From assembly GCA_014841835.1 (NCBI GenBank), contig JACYUQ010000006.1:59430-123429 (forward strand): DNA of 64,000 nucleotides, read 5' to 3'. The notes beneath the pieces were generated by a model that had not been told where the DNA came from, made no database searches, and was given only the letters and a program-made list of their open reading frames with translations. Below are positions 24,866 through 32,683 of the stretch, piece after piece. The position numbers were made by a program, and so were the translations under genes. This DNA comes from Oxalobacteraceae sp. CFBP 13730. GTDB taxonomy: Bacteria > Pseudomonadota > Gammaproteobacteria > Burkholderiales > Burkholderiaceae_D. Position 1 is the stretch's first letter. Each line of letters begins with the position of its first letter.

Positions 24866-26077
24866 TTACCTCGGCAGCGCACGGCGGCCAGCAGGAAAGG
24901 CAGAACGACGTGCCACCAGTGCGATGATGAAGGCGAGCGAAGCTAGTGCAGCGACGACAGGCGGCAACATGGGTGTGCCTCCAGTCGTAAGCAGTGCACC
25001 ACCAATCGCTCCGCCGGCTGCGATTGCTAGGTTCCATGCCGTCGTCACCATCGCTTGAGCCAAGTCGACACCATCGCCGGCTGCGTCAGCAGAGGCCGTT
25101 TGCATCATCGCCCCCGCCCCGCCGAAACCCAGACCCCAGATAGCGGCGCCGACGTAGACGGCGACTTCGTGTTCCCCTGCTATCGTCAATAGAACCGAGG
25201 TCGCAGCAAACGATCCGATAGCGAGAAGTACCATTCGGCGCAGCATCCGATCCACGAACCGCCCAACAATCCAGATGCCGGCGAGCGAACTGATGCCGAA
25301 TGTGAGCAGGACGAGATCAACGCGCGATTGCGAGCCGATTGCGAACGGCGCGATATAGGTGTAAAGAATATTGTGGGCTGTCATCCATACCAAGATGACA
25401 AGAAGAATCGGCATGACGCCTTTTGTTGAGATGACACTACGAAGGGAGAGTCGATTGGTTTGTGTTCTGGAGGCCGCATTAGGCACCTTCACCACGATCC
25501 ATCCAATTAACACGACGCTCAGTGCTGAAAGGGTAAGGAATGATCCGCGCCAGCCCACGAAGTTCCCCAGGAACGTTCCCAGAGGGACGCCGAGCGAGAG
25601 AGCCAAAGGCACACCAACCATGGCGATCGCCATTGCAGGACCAGTCTGATCAGGGCGGACAATGCTGCGTGCATATCCTGCAAGTATTCCCCAAGCAAGG
25701 CCTGCTGCACACCCGGCCACGAACCGCGCGGTTAACACTGTATCGATAGAGTTTGCCATCGCCGTTAACGTGTTGCCGACGAGAAAACAAACAATCGTAG
25801 CAAGAAGCACGGGTTTTCGTCTAAACCCTTGCGTCAGGCTCGTAAATGGAATGGCTGCAAGCAGCGATCCTAGAGCATATACGGCAACGAGTTGTCCTGC
25901 GACTGCCTCTGACACTTTCAGGCCATTGGCAATCTGAGGCAACAGGCCAGCGGGAAGCGTCTCAGTGACGATGCACAGGAAACCACTGGCTGCAAGCCCG
26001 GACAGTGCGGCGATCGGCAGCTCAGATGTTGGCTTGGGGGCATCGTTTACGGGCATTATTGTTGGGGAAGGCTGCAT
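24866..26077 (-). CDS. MFS transporter (drug/sugar efflux type)
   Basis: About 403 residues from MQPSPTIMPVNDAP (position 26077); a later Met, MPVNDAP, is also possible. It has twelve hydrophobic segments. The motif FTSLTQGFRRKPVLL between helices 2 and 3 is the MFS A-motif region, and FVGWRGSF follows helix 5. This arrangement matches the AraJ/Bcr-type DHA1 efflux group. It is divergent from the TetR gene with an inverted TTTACTTT/AAAGTAAA pair between them, so expression is likely repressed until an inducer binds TetR. Substrate unknown. Confidence 0.85.
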   Translation of the reverse strand: MQPSPTIMPVNDAPKPTSELPIAALSGLAASGFLCIVTETLPAGLLPQIANGLKVSEAVAGQLVAVYALGSLLAAIPFTSLTQGFRRKPVLLATIVCFLVGNTLTAMANSIDTVLTARFVAGCAAGLAWGILAGYARSIVRPDQTGPAMAIAMVGVPLALSLGVPLGTFLGNFVGWRGSFLTLSALSVVLIGWIVVKVPNAASRTQTNRLSLRSVISTKGVMPILLVILVWMTAHNILYTYIAPFAIGSQSRVDLVLLTFGISSLAGIWIVGRFVDRMLRRMVLLAIGSFAATSVLLTIAGEHEVAVYVGAAIWGLGFGGAGAMMQTASADAAGDGVDLAQAMVTTAWNLAIAAGGAIGGALLTTGGTPMLPPVVAALASLAFIIALVARRSAFPAGRRALPR

Positions 26078-26138
26078 GACTGTCTTTGCAAAATGTGAAA
26101 TACCGCCCGTGCGAATACGGTCACTGGCGGGGTAGATA

Positions 26139-26182
26139 TTTACTTTAATAAGCACTATACTATTCAGACTCCTCAAAGTAAA
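26139..26182. promoter_or_regulatory. Inverted repeat between MFS and TetR genes (candidate TetR operator)
   Basis: TTTACTTT (26139-26146) and AAAGTAAA (26175-26182) are perfect 8-bp inverted arms separated by 28 nt, in the divergent intergenic region. The right arm adjoins the TetR start, and GTAAAGTAAA recurs just inside the gene. Candidate binding sites for the TetR protein, from position only. Confidence 0.45.
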
Positions 26183-26193
26183 GGATTTCTGTA

Positions 26194-26778
26194 ATGGACA
26201 GTAAAGTAAATAAGCGCCCGCGCGGCCGGCCGCGCGAGTTTGCGCTCGACACTGCGATTGAGGTCGGCCAGCACCTGTTTCATGAGCATGGTTATGAGAA
26301 TGTCAGCGTCGCGACTCTGACCGAGGCGATCGGCATCACGCCGCCAAGCTTTTATACGGCGTTCGGGAGTAAAGAAGCGTTTTTTAGAATGGTATTGGCG
26401 CTTTACTCGGCCACGGTGATACCGCTGGATCGCTTCCTGCTCCCGGGCAGATCGCCGCGGATAGCCTTGAGCGAGATGCTGTTGGCCGCAGCGCGTGCCT
26501 ATGCCACTCATCCGCAGCGGCGTGGCTGCCTCATCCTAGAACATGCCAAGGCTGGGATAACGACTTGGGGAAGTGCTGCTACACAGATCGCAGCCGAAAA
26601 CCGAAGTAAAGTGGTGGCGTTTCTTCAAGCATCGAACGTCGCGGGTCCTACAGCCGTCGCGGATTACTTGGCCGTCGCCATGCTTGGCCTATCTGCTGCT
26701 GCACGCGAGGGATGGGACGAAGGGCGACTACTTGCCGTTGCAGAAAATGCAGCAGTAGGGATCGACCAGTTTGTGTAA
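26194..26778 (+). CDS. TetR/AcrR family transcriptional regulator
   Basis: A 194-residue regulator with the TetR DNA-binding domain at the N-terminus: a basic arm (RPRGRPREF), then HEHGYENVSVATLTEAIG and ITPPSFYTAFGSKEAFF, the canonical helix-turn-helix and Y-x-x-F-x-S-K-E motif. The C-terminal ligand domain includes RRGCLILEHA, the cysteine motif seen in the YxaF/LmrA-type subgroup. It is divergent from the MFS gene it probably represses. The 26779-27102 stretch holds no gene; a GCGAGG/CCTCGC hairpin lies at 26844-26860 without a clear T-tract. Confidence 0.9.
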   Translation: MDSKVNKRPRGRPREFALDTAIEVGQHLFHEHGYENVSVATLTEAIGITPPSFYTAFGSKEAFFRMVLALYSATVIPLDRFLLPGRSPRIALSEMLLAAARAYATHPQRRGCLILEHAKAGITTWGSAATQIAAENRSKVVAFLQASNVAGPTAVADYLAVAMLGLSAAAREGWDEGRLLAVAENAAVGIDQFV

Positions 26779-27102
26779 CAGTATTAACTGTTAGGACGGG
26801 TCTAGCTAACGTGAAACGCAAACCAATGGATTAACAGAGTCTAGCGAGGCTATTCCTCGCCTAGCTTCAAGCTGCCAGCCGCTTTGACCGCATCCTAAAA
26901 CATCTGCAGTGCTAATCAGCCTACAGCCTTGCCACGTATCGCTCCCTAGTATAGTAGAAGCGACTGCCACCTAACGGTATGTATTCGACTAGCGTCATGT
27001 TCATTGAAGAAAGCCGCAGCACTTTACTTTGACAGGCGGAATCGCGGCCCTAACTAACTGAATTGAGCCACTACCAAGGCCGCATCTCATCTTGTCGAAG
27101 AC

Positions 27103-27354
27103 TTACTTGACGTTCTTGTCAAGAAAGGCGTGAATCACTGGAACAATGTCGTGAGCGTGTGTCTCCAGGGCGAAATGGCTAGTTTTATAGAATCTGATAT
27201 CCGCATTTGGAAGATCGCGCTTCGACGCGGTTGCACCGACTAGCAAAAAATAGGGGGCATTCGTGCCCCAAACCGCGAGAAGAGGCAGTTGCTCCTTGTG
27301 GAAATAGACGATGGCATCCGCACCGACCGCGCCACGTGTATGCGCACTCGGCAT
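27103..27354 (-). pseudogene. 3' fragment of an alpha/beta hydrolase
   Basis: About 80 residues with the C-terminal pattern of an alpha/beta hydrolase: LLAVWGTNAPYFL (the Asp-bearing strand, here with Ala in the D-x-F region) and a final helix with FYKTSHFALETH carrying the catalytic His. The N-terminal two-thirds, with the nucleophile elbow, are absent. The 5' end runs straight into repeat Q, which itself lacks its left end, so a deletion joined the two. Not functional. Confidence 0.65.
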
Positions 27355-27432
27355 GTCGCGGCCACTGCTGGATTTCCGAAATGGCGACCTGCTATGCTCG
27401 GCCGAACGGCCGGGTTCGGCCAGAAGCAGACG
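27351..27432 (+). repeat. Cassette repeat, copy Q (left end lost)
   Basis: Begins at CATGTCGCGGCCACTGCTGG and keeps GACCTGCTATGCTCGGCC and GGGTTCGGCCAGAAGCAGAC. The left ~25 bp are replaced by the hydrolase fragment. Confidence 0.75.
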
Positions 27433-27529
27433 CTCAGCACAATCTAACTGCTTAGTGTGAAATTGTTTGAACCTGCCCTTCGGATGGGAGGGTATGCTCT
27501 CTGCTTCATCAACTTTTCATTCGCTCAAC

Positions 27530-27766
27530 ATGACTGAGGTACGTTGGCACTGGGTCGCTCCCTTAGCCCTAATCGGTATCGTGGCCCTTTGCCTCATTTT
27601 CCGCTTCCGAGATAAGCATTGGTTGCGGCCAATAGCTGTCACAGCTGCGGGCGCAATTTTTTCCCTTTTTTGGGAGGGCACAAGTGGGGACAGTAGCGCT
27701 CTTGTTCCAATCTTGCTTACTGGTTTGATCCTGACTATCACTAGTGCAGCTACCGGGCGCAAATAA
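27530..27766 (+). CDS. Small membrane protein (78 aa)
   Basis: Starts at MTEVRWHWVAPLALIG; the frame is open 63 nt further upstream but without a better start. Three hydrophobic segments (APLALIGIVALCLIF, PIAVTAAGAIFSLFW, LVPILLTGLILTITS) separated by short polar loops, with RFRDKHW as the positive-inside loop. An inner-membrane protein of unknown function, in cassette position between Q and R. Confidence 0.55.
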   Translation: MTEVRWHWVAPLALIGIVALCLIFRFRDKHWLRPIAVTAAGAIFSLFWEGTSGDSSALVPILLTGLILTITSAATGRK

Positions 27767-27832
27767 TCGCGCTATCTCTGAGCTCGGCAAGAGTCCTAAT
27801 CCGGGGTCTGAGCAGATTCACTTACGACTGTT

Positions 27833-27939
27833 AAGGTCTGCTTCGGGTCGGGTCCGGTCCTTCGTGACAGTTTGAGAATTTTCTAGCCTGACAACCTGCT
27901 ATGCTGCGCCGACAGGCGGGGTTCGGCCAGAAGCGGATC
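27833..27939 (+). repeat. Cassette repeat, copy R (full)
   Basis: GGTCTGCTTCGGGTCGGGTC, CTTCGTGACAGTTTGAG, CAACCTGCTATGCTGCGCC and GGGTTCGGCCAGAAGCGGAT. A strong ribosome-binding site (ATAGGAGTG) follows within 17 nt. Confidence 0.85.
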
Positions 27940-27956
27940 AGACAGATAGGAGTGTT

Positions 27957-28451
27957 ATGTTACGGATTAAACGAGCGGTCGTCGTTGCGAACTTACGTCT
28001 CAAATCGGATGCGGCGATCGCCCTCCTTGGCCTTGCCCTTATCTCGACTCTATCCAGCCTCGCCGGCTGTGCACAGGCGCCCGCCGCACAAGCAGGCACT
28101 TTCACGCGCGGAAGCACCGCAATTGCCAGCACAACGACGACGGCCGAGAAGAACGTCACATGCGCCAGGCCCGAATATCCAAAGGAAGCGCGCCGGCGCG
28201 GTTCACAGGGCACCACTACTATCCGCTTCCTCATCGATACCGACGGCAGCGTCGCCCAGTCCGTTATCCTGACATCCAGCGGCGACTTATCGCTCGACAA
28301 GGCGGCTCGCTCGGCCCTGTCCAAATGCCGATTCAAGCCAGCCGTAAAAGATAGCCAGCCACAGCGCGCCTGGGCTCCAGTCCAGTACGTCTGGTCATTA
28401 GCCCCCACCGGCAGTTCCCGGATGCCACCTAATGCCGCTGTCCAGCCTTAA
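27957..28451 (+). CDS. Lipoprotein with TonB C-terminal domain
   Basis: A 164-residue protein with an AGGAG ribosome-binding site. A hydrophobic signal ends in the lipobox LAGC near residue 39, predicting lipidation. The second half is a TonB C-terminal (energy-transducer) domain: RPEYPKEARRRGSQG, IRFLIDTDGSVAQSV and LSKCRFKPA, the standard order. A true TonB has an N-terminal membrane anchor and a Pro-rich rod; here a lipid anchor replaces them, so it is probably a periplasmic or outer-membrane TonB-domain protein of other use. A cassette gene between R and S. Confidence 0.85.
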   Translation: MLRIKRAVVVANLRLKSDAAIALLGLALISTLSSLAGCAQAPAAQAGTFTRGSTAIASTTTTAEKNVTCARPEYPKEARRRGSQGTTTIRFLIDTDGSVAQSVILTSSGDLSLDKAARSALSKCRFKPAVKDSQPQRAWAPVQYVWSLAPTGSSRMPPNAAVQP

Positions 28452-28533
28452 GCAATCCGTCGCTCTACCAAATATTAAAAAATGAATGTCGTGGAGGAAG
28501 CTGAGAAACAAAGCCTCAAGGTGCCGTAAGGGC

Positions 28534-28636
28534 CGCTGCAGGCTTTGGGTCATGTCGCTTACTTCTCGTGGCTTGTTCGGGTTGACAGCTGCCATAAGAT
28601 GAACGGCGGATATCGGCCAGAAGCAGACATTCAGAG
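28534..28636 (+). repeat. Cassette repeat, copy S (diverged)
   Basis: GGCTTTGGGTCATGTCGCTT at the left and GATATCGGCCAGAAGCAGAC at the right are clear. The centre is diverged. It precedes the first of two tandem 90-residue genes. Confidence 0.6.
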
Positions 28637-28657
28637 TTTCGTGGTTAGAGGACATTC

Positions 28658-28929
28658 GTGAAGCAAATTCTTCCGTACATCAGCGTTGGGCTAGACGAAG
28701 GAAACCGGTGCATTGTCGTCGTCGAGGATTACGAACTTTTCGACTTCGTTGAAGACTTCCTTGGCGATGAGTGCGATTTGTCATACGAGTATCGAACCCG
28801 CAAGGAGCGACCTGGGGGAGAAGTTATCACCATGTTTTTTCCGCTCGGTGTCACTCCCGAAGTTATTGAGGCAAACCTGTCGAGCTGTCTCCTGCAGAGG
28901 TTGAGCGAATTTACAAGCTCAACAATTAG
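28658..28929 (+). pseudogene. Frameshifted copy of the tandem 90-aa gene
   Basis: Same sequence as the intact gene at 29083-29355 (GTG start, KQILPYISVGLDEGNRCIVV), but one base is missing near 28882: GTCGAGCTGTC here, against GTCAAGCCTGTC in the downstream copy. The frame then continues into repeat T with a wrong tail. The nonsynonymous differences elsewhere are few. This copy is probably inactive or makes a protein with an altered C-terminus. Confidence 0.75.
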
Positions 28930-28952
28930 CATCTACCCGACTTTGCCAACGA

Positions 28953-29059
28953 CTTCTCTGGGTCGGGATCAGCCTGTCGTGACACTTCGCGAGTTTTTCG
29001 CATTGGCAACCTGCTATTCTGGTTCGACCGGTTGCAGTCGGCCAAAACCGGACATTCAG
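28953..29059 (+). repeat. Cassette repeat, copy T (full)
   Basis: CTTCTCTGGGTCGGGATCAG, CTGTCGTGACACTTCGCG, CAACCTGCTATTCTGG and GTCGGCCAAAACCGGACATT. It separates the two tandem gene copies. Confidence 0.8.
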
Positions 29060-29082
29060 AGTTTCGTGGTTCGAGGACATTC

Positions 29083-29355
29083 GTGAAGCAAATTCTTCCG
29101 TACATCAGCGTTGGGCTAGACGAAGCAAACCGGTGCATTGTCGTCGTCGAGGATTACGAACTTTTCGACTTCGTTGAAGACTTCCTTGGCGATGAGTGCG
29201 ATTTTTCATACGAGTATCGAACCCGCAAGGAGCGACTTGGGGGAGAAGTTATCACCATGTTTTTTCCGCTCGGTGTCACTCCCGAAATTATTGAGGCAAG
29301 CCTGTCAAGCCTGTCTCCTGCAGAGGTTGAGCGAATTTACAAGCTCAACAATTAG
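29083..29355 (+). CDS. 90-aa protein of unknown function (intact tandem copy)
   Basis: Starts at GTG (VKQILPYISVGLDEANR), 23 nt after repeat T. An acidic protein with ELFDFVEDFLGDECDFSYEY and a C-terminal SPAEVERIYKLNN. The composition is like small immunity or regulatory proteins, but I recognise no family. The upstream copy at 28658 is frameshifted, so this is the likely functional one. Downstream the sequence enters a truncated repeat and then leaves the array. Confidence 0.65.
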   Translation: MKQILPYISVGLDEANRCIVVVEDYELFDFVEDFLGDECDFSYEYRTRKERLGGEVITMFFPLGVTPEIIEASLSSLSPAEVERIYKLNN

Positions 29356-29373
29356 CATCTACCCGACTTTGCC

Positions 29374-29404
29374 AACGACTGCGCTGGGTCGACAGCGACC
29401 AGTC
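29374..29404 (+). repeat. Cassette repeat, left end U (truncated)
   Basis: ACGACTGCGCTGGGTCGACA and GCGACCAGTCG match only the left end. Here the cassette array stops and unrelated plasmid sequence begins. Confidence 0.5.
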
Positions 29405-29427
29405 GAATAGGTCGATAGAACCCGCAG

Positions 29428-29563
29428 GTTGTGTCAAACTTTATTGTTGCAAACCAAGGATTTAGTGAGCTTCGACTTGCGTTTGTGTCAAACTTTATTC
29501 GAGTGCGCAGCGTGTCGAAATCGGTCGCCTCATAGCAGGGCTTGTGTCAAACTTTGTTGTTAG
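29428..29563 (+). repeat. Direct repeats, TTGTGTCAAACTTTATT type (three copies)
   Basis: Three direct copies at about 29430, 29483 and 29542, with starts 53 and 59 nt apart: TTGTGTCAAACTTTATT, the same, and TTGTGTCAAACTTTGTT. They occur immediately after the truncated repeat that ends the cassette array. They look like binding sites of a replication initiator or regulator; no matching protein is evident. Confidence 0.6.
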
Positions 29564-29893
29564 TCCACAACGTCGACGTGTCAAACGCGTCGGTCGTGAT
29601 CCTAGGCCCATCAGACGGCGCCGAATCGATCTTGGCGCAGTTCCACATCGGCGAGATCAGCCGCATGATGCAGTGGGCGCGAATCCACCAGCAACCGGCG
29701 AACGGCTCGATCAATCTGGTGAACTGGCCGGGTTGGCATGGAGCTTGCGAGCGCCTGCACCTCGACGCTGGCCGCGCTCGAGAAGTGGCCGCGGCTTTGC
29801 TTGCGCGCCTGGGTGCTTCATCAGCCCTGTAACCCAAGGAAAACAGCGCTCCAGCGCCCGTAACCCGGCCGGCCGCTGGGCAAGGAAATGACC

Positions 29894-30172
29894 ATGATTA
29901 AAGACCGGTATCTGGGCCGCTTGATTCGTGCCTACCCAGCAAATGCCAAGGAGCAGTTACATCGGACACCGCCAGCAATTGAGGCCCAGGCAGGTGAGGA
30001 AGCGGTCTTAGCCGCCTTTCGCACTGCGACGGATCATCCTATGGGAAAGGCCATGACTCTTGCGGTGATGCTTTATGGGGATGAGTGCGGTGAACGTCCG
30101 CTCGATTCAACTACGCGCGCGAATGCTGCGCAACTCTTTGAAACGATTTTCAGGGATTTAGCTAGTGTCTGA
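29894..30172 (+). CDS. Hypothetical protein (92 aa)
   Basis: The AAGGAA element is better spaced to the second ATG (29894, MIKDRYLGRLIRAYPAN) than to the first (29888). The protein is predicted helical, with LHRTPPAIEAQ and FRTATDHPMGKAMTLAVMLYG. No family recognised. It is the first of four closely spaced plus-strand genes (29.9-31.3 kb) separated by 14-153 nt. Confidence 0.5.
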   Translation: MIKDRYLGRLIRAYPANAKEQLHRTPPAIEAQAGEEAVLAAFRTATDHPMGKAMTLAVMLYGDECGERPLDSTTRANAAQLFETIFRDLASV

Positions 30173-30325
30173 ACCCTAAGGAAAACGCGCACAGCATCAT
30201 CCACAGCCCGTATGTCGGGCCTGGTGCAGTGAGAGCTGGCACGGTTCCTGCGAACGACCGAAAGCGCGCCATGCGCCCGATAGCCAGCCGGAAGCTGACA
30301 AAAAAATCTATGAATTAGGCAGAAC

Positions 30326-30544
30326 ATGAGCGACTTCTTCGCAAATCAGTTATCCCCTGGCCCCGCGCTTGGAATGCTAGGCATCTTCATCGCGATTGCC
30401 ACCTCTTTCAACTGGAATGAACTCGCTACGGTATCGGTGCAGCTCGGGCTTGCCTCGGCAAATGTGATGCCAAATTTGATGGGGATTTTTGCCACGATGG
30501 TCAGCGTCGCAGGATTCATCTATGTCCTGGTAAAGCGTCAGTAA
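30326..30544 (+). CDS. Small two-helix membrane protein (72 aa)
   Basis: MSDFFANQLSPGPALGMLGI, then two hydrophobic stretches (MLGIFIAIATSFNW and LMGIFATMVSVAGFIYVLV) with a short polar link, ending KRQ. A fair AGG element lies before the ATG. The size and shape recall small membrane accessory proteins such as holin-like proteins, but nothing decides it. Second gene of the four-gene run. Confidence 0.5.
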   Translation: MSDFFANQLSPGPALGMLGIFIAIATSFNWNELATVSVQLGLASANVMPNLMGIFATMVSVAGFIYVLVKRQ

Positions 30545-30635
30545 GCCTCGGGAAACCCAGCACTACCGTATGCCCCGCTCGACGGGGCAGCGGCATTGAA
30601 AAGGTCGGCGCGGTGTCGGCTATAGAAGAAACTAG

Positions 30636-30920
30636 ATGGATATGGAAGTTCAACGTCGCCTCGCAAACCTGGAAGAGAACATGTCGATCGCTTTGGGTCG
30701 GCTGAACGCGGTGCATTCGCTCGTTGTGGTGATCGCCCGGCAGTTGCCGCCAGACGTCGCTCAGCGCTGCGCTGCGAGCGCGAGGGACGCGGCTGCGCAC
30801 ATTGATGCTGACCTGGTAGCTTCGCCGCTACCGGAATCGATGATTAACGAGATGCAGCGCGTGATCGCCGAGGGGATCATGCTTCTTGATCTCGCTGCGA
30901 AAGGTGAGAAGAACACCTAA
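30636..30920 (+). CDS. Hypothetical helical protein (94 aa)
   Basis: MDMEVQRRLANLEENMSIAL, a coiled-coil start, followed by LVVVIARQLPPDVAQRCAA and an acidic helical C-terminus. AGAAGAAAC precedes the ATG at a useful distance. Soluble and alpha-helical. No family recognised. Third gene of the run; its end lies 13 nt before the next start. Confidence 0.5.
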   Translation: MDMEVQRRLANLEENMSIALGRLNAVHSLVVVIARQLPPDVAQRCAASARDAAAHIDADLVASPLPESMINEMQRVIAEGIMLLDLAAKGEKNT

Positions 30921-30933
30921 GTCTCAGAAAAAT

Positions 30934-31299
30934 ATGACACAACATCAAACATCATCGAGTGAACTCGAAGTTACTCTAATTCCCGCCTTGGATGACTCAG
31001 GTAAGTTCAGCCCAGAGTACCAAGCGGTTTTAATCGATTTTTCGAGACACACAAAGCCGACTAGCCAAACGGCCTATACGATGGATGCGATCGATGCCGG
31101 CGGAGGACTCATTGGCGAATATGCATTCAAGGCCACCGCCATTATTCTTCCGGCAATAGCTGCTGCTTCTGTGGCCTACATTTCGGGCCGTGCAGGAAGA
31201 AAGATAAAGGTCAAATTTGGCGATGTCGAAGTTGAGGCTGCTACGATTGAACAAGTGGAGCAAGCGGTTAAGTTAATGAAGAAAGTCGTGAAAGGTTGA
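30934..31299 (+). CDS. Membrane-anchored protein with effector-associated-like motif
   Basis: About 121 residues from MTQHQTSSSELEVTLIPALD; the frame is open further upstream but overlaps the previous gene. It has a soluble N-terminal region, one hydrophobic segment (ATAIILPAIAAASVAYISG), then GRKIKVKFGDVEVEAATIEQ followed by VEQAVKLMKKV. The GDVEVEA-type tail after a membrane segment recalls effector-associated constant components seen next to bacterial conflict-system genes. That similarity is from memory and weak. Whatever the role, the anchor and a folded tail look real. Confidence 0.55.
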   Translation: MTQHQTSSSELEVTLIPALDDSGKFSPEYQAVLIDFSRHTKPTSQTAYTMDAIDAGGGLIGEYAFKATAIILPAIAAASVAYISGRAGRKIKVKFGDVEVEAATIEQVEQAVKLMKKVVKG

Positions 31300-31644
31300 C
31301 CCAACGACCTCCTTGTGTATAGATCGGAAAAGCGCGTCGTGCGCCCGACCCCTGGGAAAGTACGCAGGTACGATTACATGCGGCTCGTCATGGTATGGCC
31401 CTGCGGAGTTCGGGCTAAATGCACCACTGGAAAAAATTGCGGCTCCGCTTGAGTTTACCCGCGCGCCCAATGGATTTCGGGCAGTAGTGTCAGCGTACTT
31501 GGCGCGATGGAGAAGCGCACCGAGGTCGCCAGCGCTGATGGATGCCAGCGCGGCAGCCATTAGCGGCTCGGCCTGGTGGTGACGCTCGTCATCTTGGAGA
31601 TTTGAAGTACCCAACGAAGCAACATAACGATCTGTAAAACCCAT
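31273..31644 (-). pseudogene. Decayed small gene (minus strand)
   Basis: A 123-residue frame beginning MGFTDRYVASLGTSNLQDDE, with an initial stretch (MAAALASISAGDLGALLHRAKYA) that looks like a real helical protein. The remainder is low-quality and ends inside the neighbouring gene. I treat it as a remnant. The 31645-31910 stretch is AT-rich and probably carries the lectin promoter. Confidence 0.3.
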
Positions 31645-31910
31645 ATTTATCCCCTGTTGAGCAACTATTCTATGTTATCAGGTGCCAATAGGAATTTCCA
31701 AAAAACATCAAAGTTTTTCTACCGCGATTTTGTATCACGGTCGTGGTCTGCTCAAATTGTATTAATTTAATAAATAGTCGTGCTGCCGACTGCCAAAGTT
31801 ACTAAATTCAATACGCGTACTGCTATTCCACCGGATGTGATAAACGGTGAGATTTTAGCAAAAGCCACGTGTTACCATCGCCTTCCTAACATTCGTTTCA
31901 GGAGAAGTGT

Positions 31911-32513
31911 GTGGCCTTTTATTCTCGTGTTCTCCGAGCGCTTGCTGCGCTTTCGTTAAGTATTTTGTCATTTAATTCCTACGCGCAATACGCTGTTTTC
32001 GGTTACGAAGGAACGTTCCTGACTCCTGACAGACCTTATACCAACGGAAACTATTCTCTTATTTTCCAATCTACAGACGGCAATCTGGTGGTGTATCGTG
32101 GGACGAGTTATACAGCGGCTAACGCAATATGGTCAACAGGCGGAGGGAAGGGAGGGAAGTACGCTGTCTTGCAGACAGACGGCAACTTCGTTATTTACAA
32201 AAATCTAGGCGACCCGAACAGTGCCGTCTGGAGCAGCGGTACGGGAACAAGTACGCCGTCGGGTGAGAGGCCTTACATCGGCCTCGGGTGGAACGGATCG
32301 TTTGGTGTGCGCGGATGGAATAACAGCAAAACATTTAACAGTCCAAGCGATCCAAAATTCGTTAGCGGTGGCTGCACTGTCGCAAGTCAGTATCCTGTAT
32401 GCATATTCCCGGGAACAAGATCTCAGTGGACGAGTTTTGTACTGGCTTGCAGTCCAGCCGAGGCAATTTCTGTAGCGACTAGTATGGGTGCCAGTTACGG
32501 CGCATGCCGTTAA
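31911..32513 (+). CDS. Secreted bulb-type (B_lectin) mannose-binding lectin
   Basis: A 200-residue exported protein (GTG start, signal ending SNSYAQ-like) with two bulb-lectin sugar sites: QSTDGNLVVY and QTDGNFVIY, variants of QxDxNxVxY, near residues 52 and 88. After the lectin repeats comes a separate C-terminal part with four cysteines in the order C-(N7-8)-CIFPG-(..)-LAC-(..)-ACR. A paralogue with the same architecture lies at 45351. Monocot-type lectins in bacteria can be bacteriocins (LlpA-like) or adhesins. A Rho-independent terminator follows. Confidence 0.85.
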   Translation: MAFYSRVLRALAALSLSILSFNSYAQYAVFGYEGTFLTPDRPYTNGNYSLIFQSTDGNLVVYRGTSYTAANAIWSTGGGKGGKYAVLQTDGNFVIYKNLGDPNSAVWSSGTGTSTPSGERPYIGLGWNGSFGVRGWNNSKTFNSPSDPKFVSGGCTVASQYPVCIFPGTRSQWTSFVLACSPAEAISVATSMGASYGACR

Positions 32514-32555
32514 TAGAGTTTTAGGCCTTTTGCTGTTGTAGACATTCCGTATATT

Positions 32556-32580
32556 AAGGGAGCGACACTGCTCCCTTTTT
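32556..32580 (+). terminator. Rho-independent terminator after the lectin gene
   Basis: Stem AAGGGAGC/GCTCCCTT with a 6-nt loop followed by TTT, 43 nt downstream of the lectin stop. Confidence 0.8.
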
Positions 32581-32683
32581 CGTCTTTCAAACTGCCGGCT
32601 CGTATGTTCAAGCAATGCTCAGTAGCTGCCTTGGCGGCTGTTTGAAGTCTCGTGCAACACAATGCGAACGGGCTTAGCCATGC

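Noticed and set aside
241..29404. Classical integron with attC sites
   Set aside because: The repeat ends do not fit RYYYAAC...GTTRRRY and no integron integrase with its extra helix is present. The array is described as cassette-like only.
241..29404. CRISPR array
   Set aside because: Repeats are about 107 bp, imperfect and separated by genes, and there are no cas genes.
29542..29832. A 96-residue plus-strand frame beside the direct repeats
   Set aside because: It starts inside the third repeat and an equal-length frame lies on the other strand. Neither has a supported start.
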